This document shows, piece by piece, positions 1 to 11,758 of a stretch of 64,000 nt of DNA. Source of the DNA: Aaosphaeria pasadenensis (Eukaryota > Ascomycota > Dothideomycetes > Pleosporales); the NCBI GenBank assembly GCA_022813625.1, contig JAKLMB010000041.1:241626-305625 (forward strand). Direction: 5' to 3'. The position numbers were made by a program, and so were the translations under genes. Below the pieces are notes generated by a model. It saw only the letters and a program-made list of their open reading frames with translations, was not told the origin of the DNA and did no database searches. Position 1 is the first letter of the stretch; each line of letters begins with the position of its first letter.

Positions 1-1
1 C

Positions 2-1757
2 TTTTCATTTAGTCGGACAGAGGCCGCCGTACCTGATGCTCCGCCAGAATTCTCATCCACTTGTCCCCAATTCTGTGGCCCTTCTAGTACTGAATATACC
101 TTCAATGCTGTTAATGGCAATCTTCAAGCTATGGGAATGCAATCCGCCATACCTGATAATGCATTTCCACATTCGAGGGTTGCTTCAACATCTTCAGGCC
201 GCTTGGCACAATACGGCCCATTCATGAAACTACTCACAATGGACCCTCTTTGGGATCTTACAAGGGAAACAGCCGTGTTGCTGTTGGACGACTGGTGTGA
301 CGGTCTGGGTACTTTGTATCCTATCGTCAGCCGTCGAGCAATGTTGGAAACTATTAACAGAATTTTCAATGCATTTGAGCTCGCCCTTTCAGAGGGACTG
401 AGGGAAAGTGGTGGAGCGGTCGCCGAGGCCCTATTCCATCACGATACAAATAAACTGAAAATCATACTGGCAATCGGCATGACCAAAGCAACGGGCGGGC
501 GTGAGCATCAAGCCCAAAGACTATTTCAAAGCACCTCGGACGCAGTAGAGGGATTAATATGGAACCCAGAAGGGATCCACGGCATACAGCTTCTCTATTT
601 AGTGGTATGTAAACTCAAAGCACAACCTGCCCGTCATGATGTATTAACGCGCCTTTTTTCAGGCCATGTACCACTATCATCTCAACGAAGAGGTTCGGAC
701 GGGAAGATGTATAGCCTTCGCAGCTCGACTATGCCTAGAAGCAGGATTGCATCGACGCGCCATGCTCGAAAAGTCCTTCCCAGACACGGAGGAGCGGTCA
801 GAAGCTCTGCAGTCATTCTGGGCAGTCTACATGTTTGAAAGAAGACTCAGTTTAGGGCAGGGCATCCCTTTCTCCATCCAAGACACGTACATCGACCACT
901 CGCTCTACATTGTCGAAACTACCAACCCGTTGCTGGTTCCACTCTTGCGTTGGACAGAACTTGCCGGGAAAACCTGGCATGCACTCAATAACAGATCAGA
1001 GGATACTGATGGTTCCAGGATGGAAACACTCAGCTACCTCGACTATCAAATCACGGAGTGGTATCAAAATTTACCGGACCATCTCCGCTTGCCAGGGATT
1101 GCGGTCCAGAATCCCGATCAGAATCCTACCTATTATCAATCAGTGATGTACGTTCGCAAAGCGCATCTTCGTAATCTTATCTATCGTCCGATCTTACAGT
1201 CACCTTCGCTCTCCCGCCAAAACGAAGCTCTACTGCGCAGGGCTGTAGATATCTCCAAGGACACCATAACAACGCTTGTTAACTTCAACGACCGGACAGA
1301 CCTCGTCCAGACTCATCCTATGTTCTTCCAGCAACTATTGCTCACTGCCTTTGGAAACCTGCTACTCGCTGTCGTAAGCGCCGTACCTAAAGTTTGGAAT
1401 ACCGCCCGTGAAGAACTTGACCTTTTCTTGAACCTGTTCCAGTTTTTGAGTTCGAAATGCACAGCGCTGAAGAGAACATGGACTAGGCTGCAAGGGTTAC
1501 GCGACTTGCATTTGAAGTTGAGCCGCCCAGATCGTACTTCGCGTCCGGCGTCTCCACTTCACAGTGGTGATGCGGCAACATTGTCATTTGATGACATTTT
1601 TCCTGACATGTTGGCGACGTCTAATACGATGGACTCAAGTGGGCCATTGGCTACAGATTACCCGATGTGGGATGAGCTTAATTGTGTGTCCGAGGACTTT
1701 TTCGAGTCTGGGAATGTTTTTGATTTTCCGTTCTTGAACCTAGAAAGTTCGCTATGA
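2..1757 (+). CDS. Fungal-specific transcription factor (Fungal_trans), 5' end outside window
   Basis: The frame is open from base 2, so the start and any Zn2Cys6 DNA-binding domain lie left of the window. One intron at 605-662 (GTATGT...CAG) joins the exons in phase and restores the family signature LLYLVAMYHYHLNE...IAFAARLCLEAGLHRR, typical of the middle homology region of fungal-specific regulators. About 565 residues are visible, ending in an acidic tail that could activate transcription. It would act in the nucleus. Its position beside a P450, a terpene synthase and a GMC oxidase makes it a candidate pathway regulator (inference). The DNA-binding class cannot be seen. Confidence 0.85.
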
Positions 1758-1920
1758 GGGAGTCAAGATGGTATGATTTAGCTTTAACGTTAATGTTGAT
1801 AGAACAATGTTCAATATATGGACAGAAATTTCAAGTTCTAAGACCATAGATTCAAGCTCATGATAGGTTTCGACGTCCCACCTGAACTACGTGATGGTAG
1901 GATCTATCTCAGAACACACA

Positions 1921-2340
1921 TTACAACTCAATTTTATCCAACATAATGAGTCGCATATCATCCAATCCCGCCAATCGATGCGGTTGAACTTCCTCAATAT
2001 ATTTCTTCGATTCCACCATATTCCTGAACCCATCAAAACTCGAATATCTGACCAGCACAATGTAGTCCCACTTTTCACCCTTTGGCACGACAACATCGGC
2101 GATAGGAGTGCAGGCAAAGAAGGGCGCACTGTCGGGTGGCATAACTGGGCGTATGGCCTCAATATATCGGTCGCATGCTTCGCGGCCTGAACAAGACTGT
2201 CCGGCGAATTTCGCGTGCTCGGGGAGATATTCTGCTTTCTCCTTGTACTTCCAAAGATTGAGGAGGAAGACTGGTTTGGATGTATCGAAGGTTTTCGAAG
2301 TCGCTTCGAGGTTGTCGTAGTTAATTGGTAAAACAGGCAT
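1921..2340 (-). CDS. DUF1330-like dimeric alpha/beta-barrel protein
   Basis: A single-exon ORF of 139 aa with no signal peptide. The pattern of an N-terminal strand (KPVFLLNLWKYK), a helix (DRYIEAIRPVM), then WDYIVLVRYSSFDGFRNMV and a C-terminal HRLAGLDDMRLIML matches the ferredoxin-like barrel of the DUF1330 family. Such small cytosolic barrels sometimes act as cyclases, isomerases or accessory proteins in secondary metabolism, but this one has no known reaction. It lies tail-to-tail with the regulator at 2-1757. The family call is from pattern recognition. Function is unknown. Confidence 0.7.
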   Translation of the reverse strand: MPVLPINYDNLEATSKTFDTSKPVFLLNLWKYKEKAEYLPEHAKFAGQSCSGREACDRYIEAIRPVMPPDSAPFFACTPIADVVVPKGEKWDYIVLVRYSSFDGFRNMVESKKYIEEVQPHRLAGLDDMRLIMLDKIEL

Positions 2341-3826
2341 TGTGGAAGTTGATCGTTGGGAAGGCGTCTCGTTGTGGTTCGTGTACTAATGTCAAATTGG
2401 AGTTTGGCCACATCTTTATAGATTTTATCGACTCCTCTCAAATGTTTAGAAAGTGTATGAAGTCAATATTCAATCGCGATTAAAATGATATTCAAGTTAT
2501 GACTCAAATGCGCAAGAGCACTTGAGTGGACGGTGCATGTACGGCCGTCGCTGTCTATTCCGCATTGGACTATGGTACCGTACAGGATGACCGCGGTCAG
2601 CGGAACTCCGCTGTCCATAAGACAGCTTGTCAATAGAAGGGCGCAAGTCAGATATTAAAATATTTAGATTTAACACCAGTTGGAAAACGAAAGGGCGCCA
2701 TATTCACATGATGTGTATACAAGATGGTTTCATGATAGTCTCTCCAACACGTTCCCGAGTGTGATTAGGCCTGGAAAATTGATGACCACTACCTGTCGCT
2801 GATTGCAACCTATAAATCTTCGGTAGAAGAATATATGAGCACGATTTAGCCATCGAAATAAGAAATACTCACAGCAACATCTCGTGATTTGGACGAAGAC
2901 TGGGACACCCAGCGATGAAACGGTGGAAGGGAGCATTTCCAAACTTCTTTGAACATTTAGTGGCTAACTCATTAGAATTCACCACCGCCTATATTATTTC
3001 AAGTAGAAGACTCTGTTCGTAGTAGTTTTTCCTTCGTAATAAGTATTTAGCTTCACTCGTTAATGCTGGTTGCAGTACCCCAAATACTCAAGGCGACGAA
3101 AGTGAGTGATCTCGAACCTCCTCTATCAAGCATATAGTCATGATCTTTCCCAATGAATAAATCGAGAATCGAAGCTATTTGACATCAATAGGATTTGATA
3201 ATATTTAATTATGCAATTACAGCTCGGCCGCAACTTCTAAATAGACGGAAGGGGATAGCTCCAGGAATAACTGTTATTATACATAGTGAATTTGGTTCCA
3301 CGGAAGGCAACTTTCCATTTGGCCACATTTGGTAAACTTGATTGATTAATGTGATAATGGATCTTTAACAATTTGAATCCAACTAGGTGGCTAATGACGG
3401 TGCCACGGGTGCTGTACGATGATTGTTCTCTAGATTCCCCGAGTTGCGGAACGCGGAACGCGGAACGCGGAAAGTGGTTGCGAGCAAGTGCAGGGACGAT
3501 TCACCTATTTTGCGGGGTTTGGGGTAATCGGACGCAACGATTTACCGACAGAATGAACCGCTTTGATCATTGTTCATTCAAAATTGAAGTGCCTTGACGT
3601 AGATACCTGAATTATCTTGGTCTGATTGTATTTCATTGGCCAACACAATCCGACGCCCTTCGTTGGCGCGGTTGTTGACAACGGTCCTCGGTCGGATGTG
3701 CTCTTTGAACGCTACTATAAGAGGGCAAGTTTGGGAATGTTCTATCACTGTATTGCCCCTCAAGCTTTCCAACCTTGAGTGCGTTGCCAACAGTGCCGTG
3801 AAGTCTTTTCTTGAATATCGAAAACT
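2341..3826. other. Intergenic, no supported gene
   Basis: About 1.5 kb between the divergent DUF1330-like gene and the P450. I see short ORFs without recognisable motifs and a short tandem repeat (listed separately). The right part should hold the P450 promoter. Confidence 0.6.
3446..3473. repeat. 7-bp tandem repeat GCGGAAC x4
   Basis: Three exact copies of GCGGAAC and a fourth ending in GCGGAAA lie about 350 bp upstream of the P450 start. The CGG triplets recur every 7 bp, so it could be a regulator-binding cluster or simply slippage. Confidence 0.8.
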
Positions 3827-5420
3827 ATGCACTCTTCAGTATTCATATATGGCGCTGCCTTACTTCTCACCATCTACACCCTGCGCTGGGTGTGGCATCT
3901 TTTTACGTCACCAACGCGAGCGATACCAGGACCATTTGTAGCCCGATTCACTCGTTTATGGTATTTCAAGCATGTCCGCTCCGGGTCTTTCCACCACGAA
4001 AACATTGCGCTCCATGAAAAGTATGGGCCAATATGCCGTGTAGCGCCAAACCTCTACTCAATATCGTCACCCGACAAGACTGTTTATGGCATTGGGTCAA
4101 AATTCCCGAAAGGTGACTGGTACCAGGGTTGGAAACATCCAAGTCCAGATAGATGGACACTCTTCCCAGAACAGAACATGAAACGACATGCCGAGACTCG
4201 GAAACGCTTCCAGAACTTGTACAGCATGAGCTCTCTACTCTCCTATGAGGGATACGTCGATGACTGTATCGACATATTTATCAACAAGCTCAAGCAATTT
4301 GCGCGGTCAGGGCAGGTTGTAGACCTTGTTCACTGGTTCCAGTGTTACGCTTTCGATGTCATGGGAGAGATAACATACTCTGAGCGCTTTGGATTCCTGG
4401 ACAACGGTGATGACATCGAAGGAACGATGGCTGCCCTTGACCGATCTATGCTTTACTCCACGCTCGTGGGCATCTTTCCCTCCCTGCACCCATATTTATA
4501 CGCAATGATGGAGAAACTTCCAGGAACGGGTGCTGCTGGTCGCACCTATCTCATGAAATTTGTTCAGAAGAGAATAAACGACCGGAACCTGGCGAAAAAG
4601 CAAGGTACACACAATACGCGGAGTAAATCGGCAGACAATGATGTGGCTCCACAAGATTTTCTCGATAAGCTTTCGGAAGCGCAACAGGTCAACCCTGAAA
4701 AAGTGACTCCTTACCATATTTTTATGATGGGATTAAGCAACATAATCGCCGGCTCGGATACTACGGCAGTTTCTCTTTGTAGTGCCTTCTTTCACCTGTT
4801 GACATCGCCATCGGCGCTTCAGAAACTGAGGCAAGAAATCGACCAGAAGTGCCCTCAGGGTCAGAGGGTCACGTTCAAGATCTCGCAAGACATGCCTTAC
4901 TTGCAGGCTGTGATTAAGGAAGCACTTCGGCTACATCCCGCTACAGGACTACCTCTTTGGAGAGTTGTTCCTGAGGGTGGATTTCACATCGAAGGGTACT
5001 CTCTACCTGCGGGTACCAATATTGGTATCAACACATGGGTTGCGCATTACGATAAGAGGATTTACGGAGAGGATGCTCATCTGTTCCGACCAGAGCGATG
5101 GGAAGAGGCAAAGGAGAATGATAAGATGCGTTACCAAGCGATGGAAGCCAACTTCATGCCGGTAGAGTACCTCTCTCTTTCATATCCATCCCTGCTAACA
5201 TGATATCTAGTTTGGCCTGGGTTCCAGAACCTGTCTAGGGCGTCACATTTCGACGTTAGAAATGTCAAAGCTTGTACCCGAGATTGTGAGAACGTTAGAT
5301 CTGGACCTGACGATCTCGAAAGAGCAATGGAAAACAATCAACTATTGGTTTGTGAAGCCAGAGCGCTTACCGGTCACTGTGCGTGTTCGCGACACGATGA
5401 ACTCTGAGAAAGTGCTATAG
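3827..5420 (+). CDS. Cytochrome P450, pisatin-demethylase-like
   Basis: Exons 3827-5161 and 5211-5420 (49-nt intron) give a 514-aa P450. An N-terminal membrane anchor is followed by the RAIPGPFVARFTRLWYF hinge. The I-helix AGSDTT (308-313) has the canonical acid and threonine, the K-helix ExxR is E365/R368, and splicing restores the haem loop FGLGSRTCLG with Cys453. The YxxYGPICRVAPN-type start resembles pisatin-demethylase-like enzymes found in many fungal terpenoid clusters. It probably hydroxylates the terpene made by the synthase at 7687 at the ER membrane (inference from neighbours). All catalytic motifs are intact. Confidence 0.93.
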
Positions 5421-5829
5421 CAAGTCGTATGTGTTATTCTGAAGAGAATTCAGATTTATCATGGCACATTGATTTTAACATTGGATATCTCAAGGAACTA
5501 GCACAATGAAGTTTTATGAAGTTGAATATGTACGCTAATTGATGAGTTTAGTGTTGCAATACCTTCTTCGTTGTAACTTATATCTTCTAATCAGATGCTG
5601 TTTGGTCTACCGTATTTTTGTCGGACATACGTGTCTGGTACAATTGGGAAGATACTGTCTCGAAGCTACATTCTTTCATCTAAACCATACTTCTGTCATA
5701 ACAGAGAAGAAGTACTGATCAGGAATCAGGGTAAAGCGTGCCTGGAAAATAATCGTCACCGCCTCCCAATTTCTTATCAGCTCATTGACCAACCCTCCTA
5801 CGTTTCGGTTCAATTCCTCCATTGTCGAG

Positions 5830-6420
5830 CTTTAAGTCAATGCACCAAGCTGTCTTCAATGGGGAACATTTCAATTCCACCTCAGCTTACATCACGTTTG
5901 AGAGGTTGCTCTCGGCTGCTCGCAACGTCCTATCTCCAGCCATGAGATCAGTCTTATCCCAGTTCCCTTTTGACTGACCTGATGTCGAATACATCGCCGG
6001 CAGTGCTCCTGGGCCAAATGAGACTACACCTGGGTTCCAAGTGCACCATCTCTCCCGCGGCTCAGTCAGCATCTACAATGCTGGCCCTCTGCCGCTCCTA
6101 CGATCAAAATAGGCTAGTTCACCAATCCCACGGACGGGGAAGTTGCCGTCGCTGCCCTCAAGCGCGCCAGGGATGTCTGACTAGCATTTCCGAAATTCGA
6201 TCGAGCGCGGAGATTTCTCCCGGAGCAGCTGTCAACACCGACGCTCAGATATTGGATTGGCCCGTAATGAAGCCATGCATATTGTGTTTGGCATGCAAGC
6301 GCTGCATGCGCCATGATCACGACCTAGCGATGACGGAGAGTGGCTAGCGCGCTCATGATAATTGTCACAACAACCACTCGGACTTCTCCCGGCATCAGCA
6401 CCTTTTTTGCAACAGGAGGT
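5830..6420 (+). pseudogene. Decayed GMC oxidoreductase, C-terminal half
   Basis: The plus strand carries GMC-oxidoreductase segments in the right order but in different frames. MHQAVFNGEHFN...ITFERLLSAARN...SQFPFD runs into TGA where the family has Trp, then PDVEYIAGSAPG and SRGSVSIYN, then a TAG. NPTDGEVAVAALKRARD follows in a shifted frame and ends at TGA, then PGAAVNTDAQILDW in another, then a remnant of the His-containing motif. At least two stops and two frameshifts make it non-functional. It is the same family as the intact gene at 9698 and may be a dead paralog. The N-terminal FAD-binding half is not visible. Ends are approximate. Confidence 0.75.
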
Positions 6421-7686
6421 GCTAGTGTCTTAGTGGGGAGTGGGGTGTGACGAGCCATGACTCCGTACGACCAGACCGAACGGACCACTGAAGCTAGAAG
6501 GACCTGAGAAGAGTAACCAGGCACGCCACGGGAGTTATCAGGAGGATTAAGGACAGTTTCGGGATATGTAAGTGCTACGAAGTATTGTGTCTATGTTTTT
6601 AAACATCGTGGCTTGTGAAGGTGGGAGTAGATTCAGTTTCATACGCCGGGGCTCATGTGAGTCAACGATCTATCTCGCGGATAGATGCACCTTGAGACGC
6701 ATCAAGAAGCGCATATGGCGATGAAGGCAGCCGCATCCTTGCCATTTCGGAACTCGTCTACTCAACTTATCGTTCGTGTTGGTTGAGGGCGCTTAGAAGG
6801 TATTCTGGCCGTTTTCGGAACGCTTCAACGGGTCGAATGCCACATTGGACTTGGGTTTGCTCTACAATAGCCACTGATCAACGGCCCGCACTCTATATTT
6901 TGGTGCCCGCTAGTTGCCGCTCGTGAGTAAATGGCACCATGATCGCAGGTTACCTTATCATCCTTGTTTTTCGCCTCACCATGGCATGATTGCGGAAGGT
7001 CCATGATGGTATGGACTGTCGATGTTTGCCGACTTGTATATCATATCATTTCATCCGAGCTGGCCAGGAGAGACCCATATGTTGTCGTACATCAAAAGCG
7101 AGTACAGGGCATACCAAGATTGTGGTATTACCCCTCTCCAGTCGCCCAGCAGCATAATGATTCCCAACTCCCAAATCAATGGTAGTATACGTGAAGAAAG
7201 CGGTAATCAATACATAGTATTAAGACAACGTTGCGCGAGAGTACAAAGAACAATTCAGACAGGCATCGAAATCTCACTGCAAATATGTTAGCCGCGCTAT
7301 TTTATATAGTTTTTATAACTGGCGCTTCGTTCCGAACTCCCAATCTCTGTTGGCATCGTTATGTCCTAGGAACTAAAAGAGGATAGATCCGTCCTGCACC
7401 GTGATCCTTCAGCTAAGCGATATAGTTCTAGGTTCAACGGTTATTGCAATGGTTCAATCCTGGCCTTGGAAAATGTTTCTATCAGCCTCAGCCTATTGCA
7501 CGACCTGGACCACCTAACCGTGAAAGTCCCACTGTACGGCAGACTGTCACGAAAGCCTCCTCAGCACACCGATACACTCATTTACACACTCCTAACTACG
7601 ACGATTCAGGTTCCGTCTCTTGATTCGAAACAAGACCTTATCGATATAGTTAGCACATAACCTCTTGGCCTGATTGCATCCACACG
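6421..7686. other. Intergenic, upstream of terpene synthase
   Basis: Following the GMC relic I see no supported gene. Short ORFs at 6964-7291 and 7466-7660 lack recognisable motifs. The right part should hold the terpene-synthase promoter. Confidence 0.55.
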
Positions 7687-9098
7687 ATGGCTCAACTTTC
7701 GTTCGCAAAAGACGTCCTATCCACGAGTACCGACTACGCAGCCCCTAATCCTGTGCTTGGTCAGGCCTCTTCTGAGCTTGAGAATCAATTCCACAGAAGG
7801 AAGCTGCTCGCATCTCTCCGTGGGCAAACAATCCGGGTACCGGATCTCAAGCCTCTGTTTAGTCATTGGCCAACGAAGACGAATGACGACATCGATCAGA
7901 TGCGACAAGACATACATGAATGGCTAGATACGTAAGGAGATTGACATTACCTGTACCTCTTTACTGGCCAATTGACAGCAGAAAAGTATGCTGACCTGAT
8001 GCATCATATAGTACTGTGGCTCCGGGAAACATGTTGGCTGGACTGCAGGCATCCGATTTTGGCCTGTTTGGCGCGACGTGGTGGCCATGTGCGCCTTTCG
8101 AAAGACTAAGAATCGTCACCTACCTAGCTGTCTGGCTCTTCACCTGGGATGATGGTAAGAACACCAAATTGCGATGATGCTTTGCAGTTCAACTAAATGG
8201 TGCATTCGAATCTTACAGAAATCGACCTTTCTGATGGAACCATGTGGAATGAATTCGGTGCAGCGCAGAGCTACCGCGAGCAAACAATTGCCTACGTACG
8301 CTATTCACTCGGAATTGATGTCGACAAACCAAGCATTGAAAATCGAATCATCCTCAATTTCGAACCAATAGGTGCTGCAGTGCGAGGTCGATACACCCTA
8401 GGTATGTTTATTGCCCGACCCTCAAACGCCAATGTTCCCTGATGCAATTGCCAGAACAACGCCACATGTTCCTCAAAGAGATGGAATTTTTCATGGAAAT
8501 GTCAGAGAGGGAACAGATTCTTCGACTCTCCGGCGGTATAGCTTCGATGGAAGAGTTCTGGGAGTATCGCCTCGGGAGTAGCGCTGTGACCGTGTGTCTT
8601 GCGCTCAACGAATTTAGCTGGGATGGCATGGATCTACCTCTCCAATTCTATGCTGATGGGGATGTGAGAGCGCTCTTTAGGCATACAAACACTATCATCT
8701 CGGCAGTGAATGACCTTCTCTCGATTAAAAAGGAGATAGTGAGTTGCCCATCAAACGTTGGATATGTTGACGCGGGGGTTGCGGCTAAAATGCTACAGAA
8801 GCGGGACGCGATCGATAGCCTGATTCCCATCATTTACTTCCGCACGAACGACATTCAGACCGCCGTTCAGCAAGTGGTGGCTTTCATCGAGAATGAGATC
8901 AAGGACTTCGATGCGGCAGCTGCATCACTGATCAGAAAGTATTTGGACGCCGAGCCATCCATTCAGAACCACGTACATAAATTTATTGATGGGTGCAAGT
9001 ACTACTCAACTGGAAATCTTACCTGGAGCCTCGAGACAGACCGGTATGGAGTTGACCATGTGGAGGATCGGTCGGGGGACATTGTGATGATTCTGTAG
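7687..9098 (+). CDS. Class I terpene synthase (probable sesquiterpene cyclase)
   Basis: Four exons (7687-7931, 8012-8154, 8219-8401, 8455-9098) give 404 aa. Splicing across intron 2 restores the Mg-binding motif D128-D129-E-I-D132 after the aromatic VWLFTWD helix. The NSE triad is N276-D-L-L-S280-I-K-K-E284 and the C-terminal RY pair is R387-Y388. These are the motifs of fungal single-domain class I synthases that ionise prenyl diphosphates, usually farnesyl diphosphate, in the cytosol. The chain-length preference and product cannot be read from sequence. It lies upstream of an intact GMC oxidase on the same strand. It is probably the core enzyme of a small cluster with the P450 at 3827. Confidence 0.93.
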
Positions 9099-9697
9099 AT
9101 ACAGCAGTGTATGAAAGAAGCTTCCGTACGAAGGGCGATGAATGAAAATAGCATTCACATCATATCTATGCTGCAAGATGTGAAGTGTTCTTTAAATTGT
9201 TCTACAATGCAAAACAAAATTGATTTCAAGTAAAAGGGAGCTTGTTGTCGGATGAATTTCACTTGAACTTTGAAGCTAACTGTCGCTGAGAGTATGTTCA
9301 CGACTTTCTATACAATTTTGACTCTGCTAACTAGGCCTAGAATTCTCGTAATAGTGTAAATGTGCATCCTGTCAGATAAGCTGTAGTATAACGTTCTGGT
9401 CATAAGCACAAAGTGGGTACCTGGTAAGATTTTAATTAAGGACCGCCACCGAAGTGCGCGACAGTACGAGAGTGAGAAGTAACTAGGTAACCATGTACAC
9501 AGTAAATTGATGACCTGGGGTAAGCACTTGTACCAACACCGCCCAGCTTCCGAATTGGGTATCATTCAAATCCTCTCGGGGCACAGTCGACGCGTTGAGA
9601 ATAACAACAAAACAGAATACAAAGCGACCGTCCAGTCTTCCAGACGTGTCGTGAGCCCGACGTTCTTTCATCAGTTTGAATTGTTTCTATCATAATC
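9099..9697. other. Intergenic between terpene synthase and GMC oxidase
   Basis: About 600 bp that should contain the terpene-synthase 3' end and the GMC promoter. No gene is visible. Confidence 0.6.
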
Positions 9698-11467
9698 ATG
9701 GCTGACTACATCATCGTTGGAGGGGGCACTGCTGGTTGCGTCGTGGCCTCGCGGCTACGGCAACGAGTGCCAGAAGCCTCTATACTCCTCGTTGAGGCTG
9801 GGCCTGATGTGACTGGGCATGCATATATCGACACTCCGGCTGAAGCCGCTTTCTTGCACTTTTCCGAGCTTGATTGGAAGTATTTCACCGTTCCCCAAGT
9901 ACATCTAGATGGCAAACCTCGGTACAACTGTGCTATGAAAGGTCTCTCAGGTGGCACTATAATTAACACTGGTAAGACTACAATACAAGGCATACTATTC
10001 GGGAAATTCTTACCGTACTCCAGGTGGTTGGATTCGTGGTGACGCTCTAGATTATGATGAATGGGCTCGAGAGGTCGGCGACGACCGTTGGAGCTACAAG
10101 GGCCTTCTACCATATTTTAAGCGATCTGAGAAGCATTTCGATTCAAATGCTGACCCTGAACAACACGGATTTGACGGCCCAATCCATACAGCTTCCGTCA
10201 GTGCATCTGGTCGAAAATTCCCATTGCGTAATCACGTTTTTAAACTTTGGTCCCATCTAGGTCTGAAACATATCCCGGATGCGAACAATGGCCACCCGCA
10301 GGGAATTACTGACTTGGTAGAGAACTGGCGGGATGGAAAACGACAAATTGCCAGCGCGGTATACTCTTTGGATGGGGTCGAGGTTCTTACAGATACCCTT
10401 GTACGTCGGATTATCGTCAATGATGATAAAGTTGCCGTTGGTGTTGAGCTGGCGAATGGAGAGTCTCGCCTGGCAAGCCCTATTGGCCAAGTTATCATCT
10501 CTGCCGGAGCCTATCGTACACCTCAGGTCCTGCAGCTGTCGGGCATCGGTGACGCACGAAATCTATCTGAACATGGCATTACTGCAGTGGTCGACCTTCC
10601 CGAAGTGGGTAAGAACCTGCATGACCACACAATGATCTTCCGTTACTGGAAACTTCGCAATCCAGAGAACGGTTATGCATTAGGATCGCCATTTTTTGGT
10701 GGTCCCAATTATGAGAAAGGTGGGCCAGTCGACTGGCTAGTCACAGCACCAATTTCGCATGATCCTTTGAAAGCAGCGATCGAGAAAGATGTCGGCGAAC
10801 CGGTCTCCGACGACCACCCACTATTGAAAGGTCCCCGAAGTCATTTAGAGATGAACCTGCTGTACGCTGTATTTGGAGCCGAGGCGATTGGGCTCCAAAT
10901 CCCAATAGACGGGAAATCAATTATGACCTACTATATGGGGTGCCTTCCAACATCTCGAGGATCGATTACTCTAGGCTCGAGCGATCCGACTGTTCAGCCC
11001 GTCATTGATCCCAATTACCATGCCACCGAAGCAGACAGACACGTGATGCGAGAAGGGTTCCGTATGCACTCAAAACTGATGTTTGAAACTCCAGAAGGTA
11101 AAGAATTGGTCGCAGAGGAGTATCTTCCCGAAGGATTTCCATCTCTTGGTCCAGATGCATCTGATGAAGCTATCGACAAGCGCATCAAGCTTGGGGCGTC
11201 AACTGTGTTCCACCCAGGAGGTACAGCAGCAATGGGCAAGGTTGTTGATGGATCGCTTAAGGTCAAAGGAGTGAAGAACCTCCGAGTGGTTGATGCCAGT
11301 ATTGTGAGTACCATTCTTGGAACTAAGCCCAAAGTGCATTGAAGCTCGGTCCGCCGAACTGTGTCTAACACCGACAGATCCCTCAACCTTTGGCATCACA
11401 CTACCAGGCTGCTGTATACGCTATCGCTGAACAGGCCGCCGATATAATACTGAGCGAAGTATTCTAA
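9698..11467 (+). CDS. GMC-family FAD oxidoreductase
   Basis: Exons 9698-9971, 10024-11303 and 11378-11467 give 547 aa. The N-terminal ADP-binding loop is IIVGGGTAGC (residues 5-14), followed by LLVEAG and, across intron 1, the substrate-loop signature GGWIRGDALDYDEWA. The catalytic base region is STVFHPGGTAAMG with His488. The last short exon supplies PLASHYQAAVYAIAEQAADII, where His526 sits at the second conserved active-site position. Such enzymes oxidise alcohols with FAD and oxygen. No signal peptide is seen, which suggests intracellular tailoring, probably of the terpenoid (inference). A decayed homologue lies at 5830-6420. Confidence 0.92.
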
Positions 11468-11758
11468 AAGGGATACGCAATTATGACACGGCGAATGTAT
11501 GATCTTACACTAAACAATCGCCGATCCAATATTCGTTAGCACCCCGGTCGTATTTGCGTATACACAAAACTCGACGTGAGGATTACGAGTTAATATTTCG
11601 AAGCAGGTCTCGCCTGCGTTACGGCGTAGAAATTATGCAGCGTTGGATTCTTCGATTCTGGTGGTATGGTTTCTAGGTAAGCAATGATATTGGGGTATCT
11701 TACTCTTCTAATCGCAATGAATCAACAATGTGGGCGCAATTTCCACAGGTTATGCATG

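Noticed and set aside
6114..6524. Minus-strand ORFs between the P450 and the terpene synthase
   Set aside because: They lie opposite the GMC relic, which explains the open frames better.
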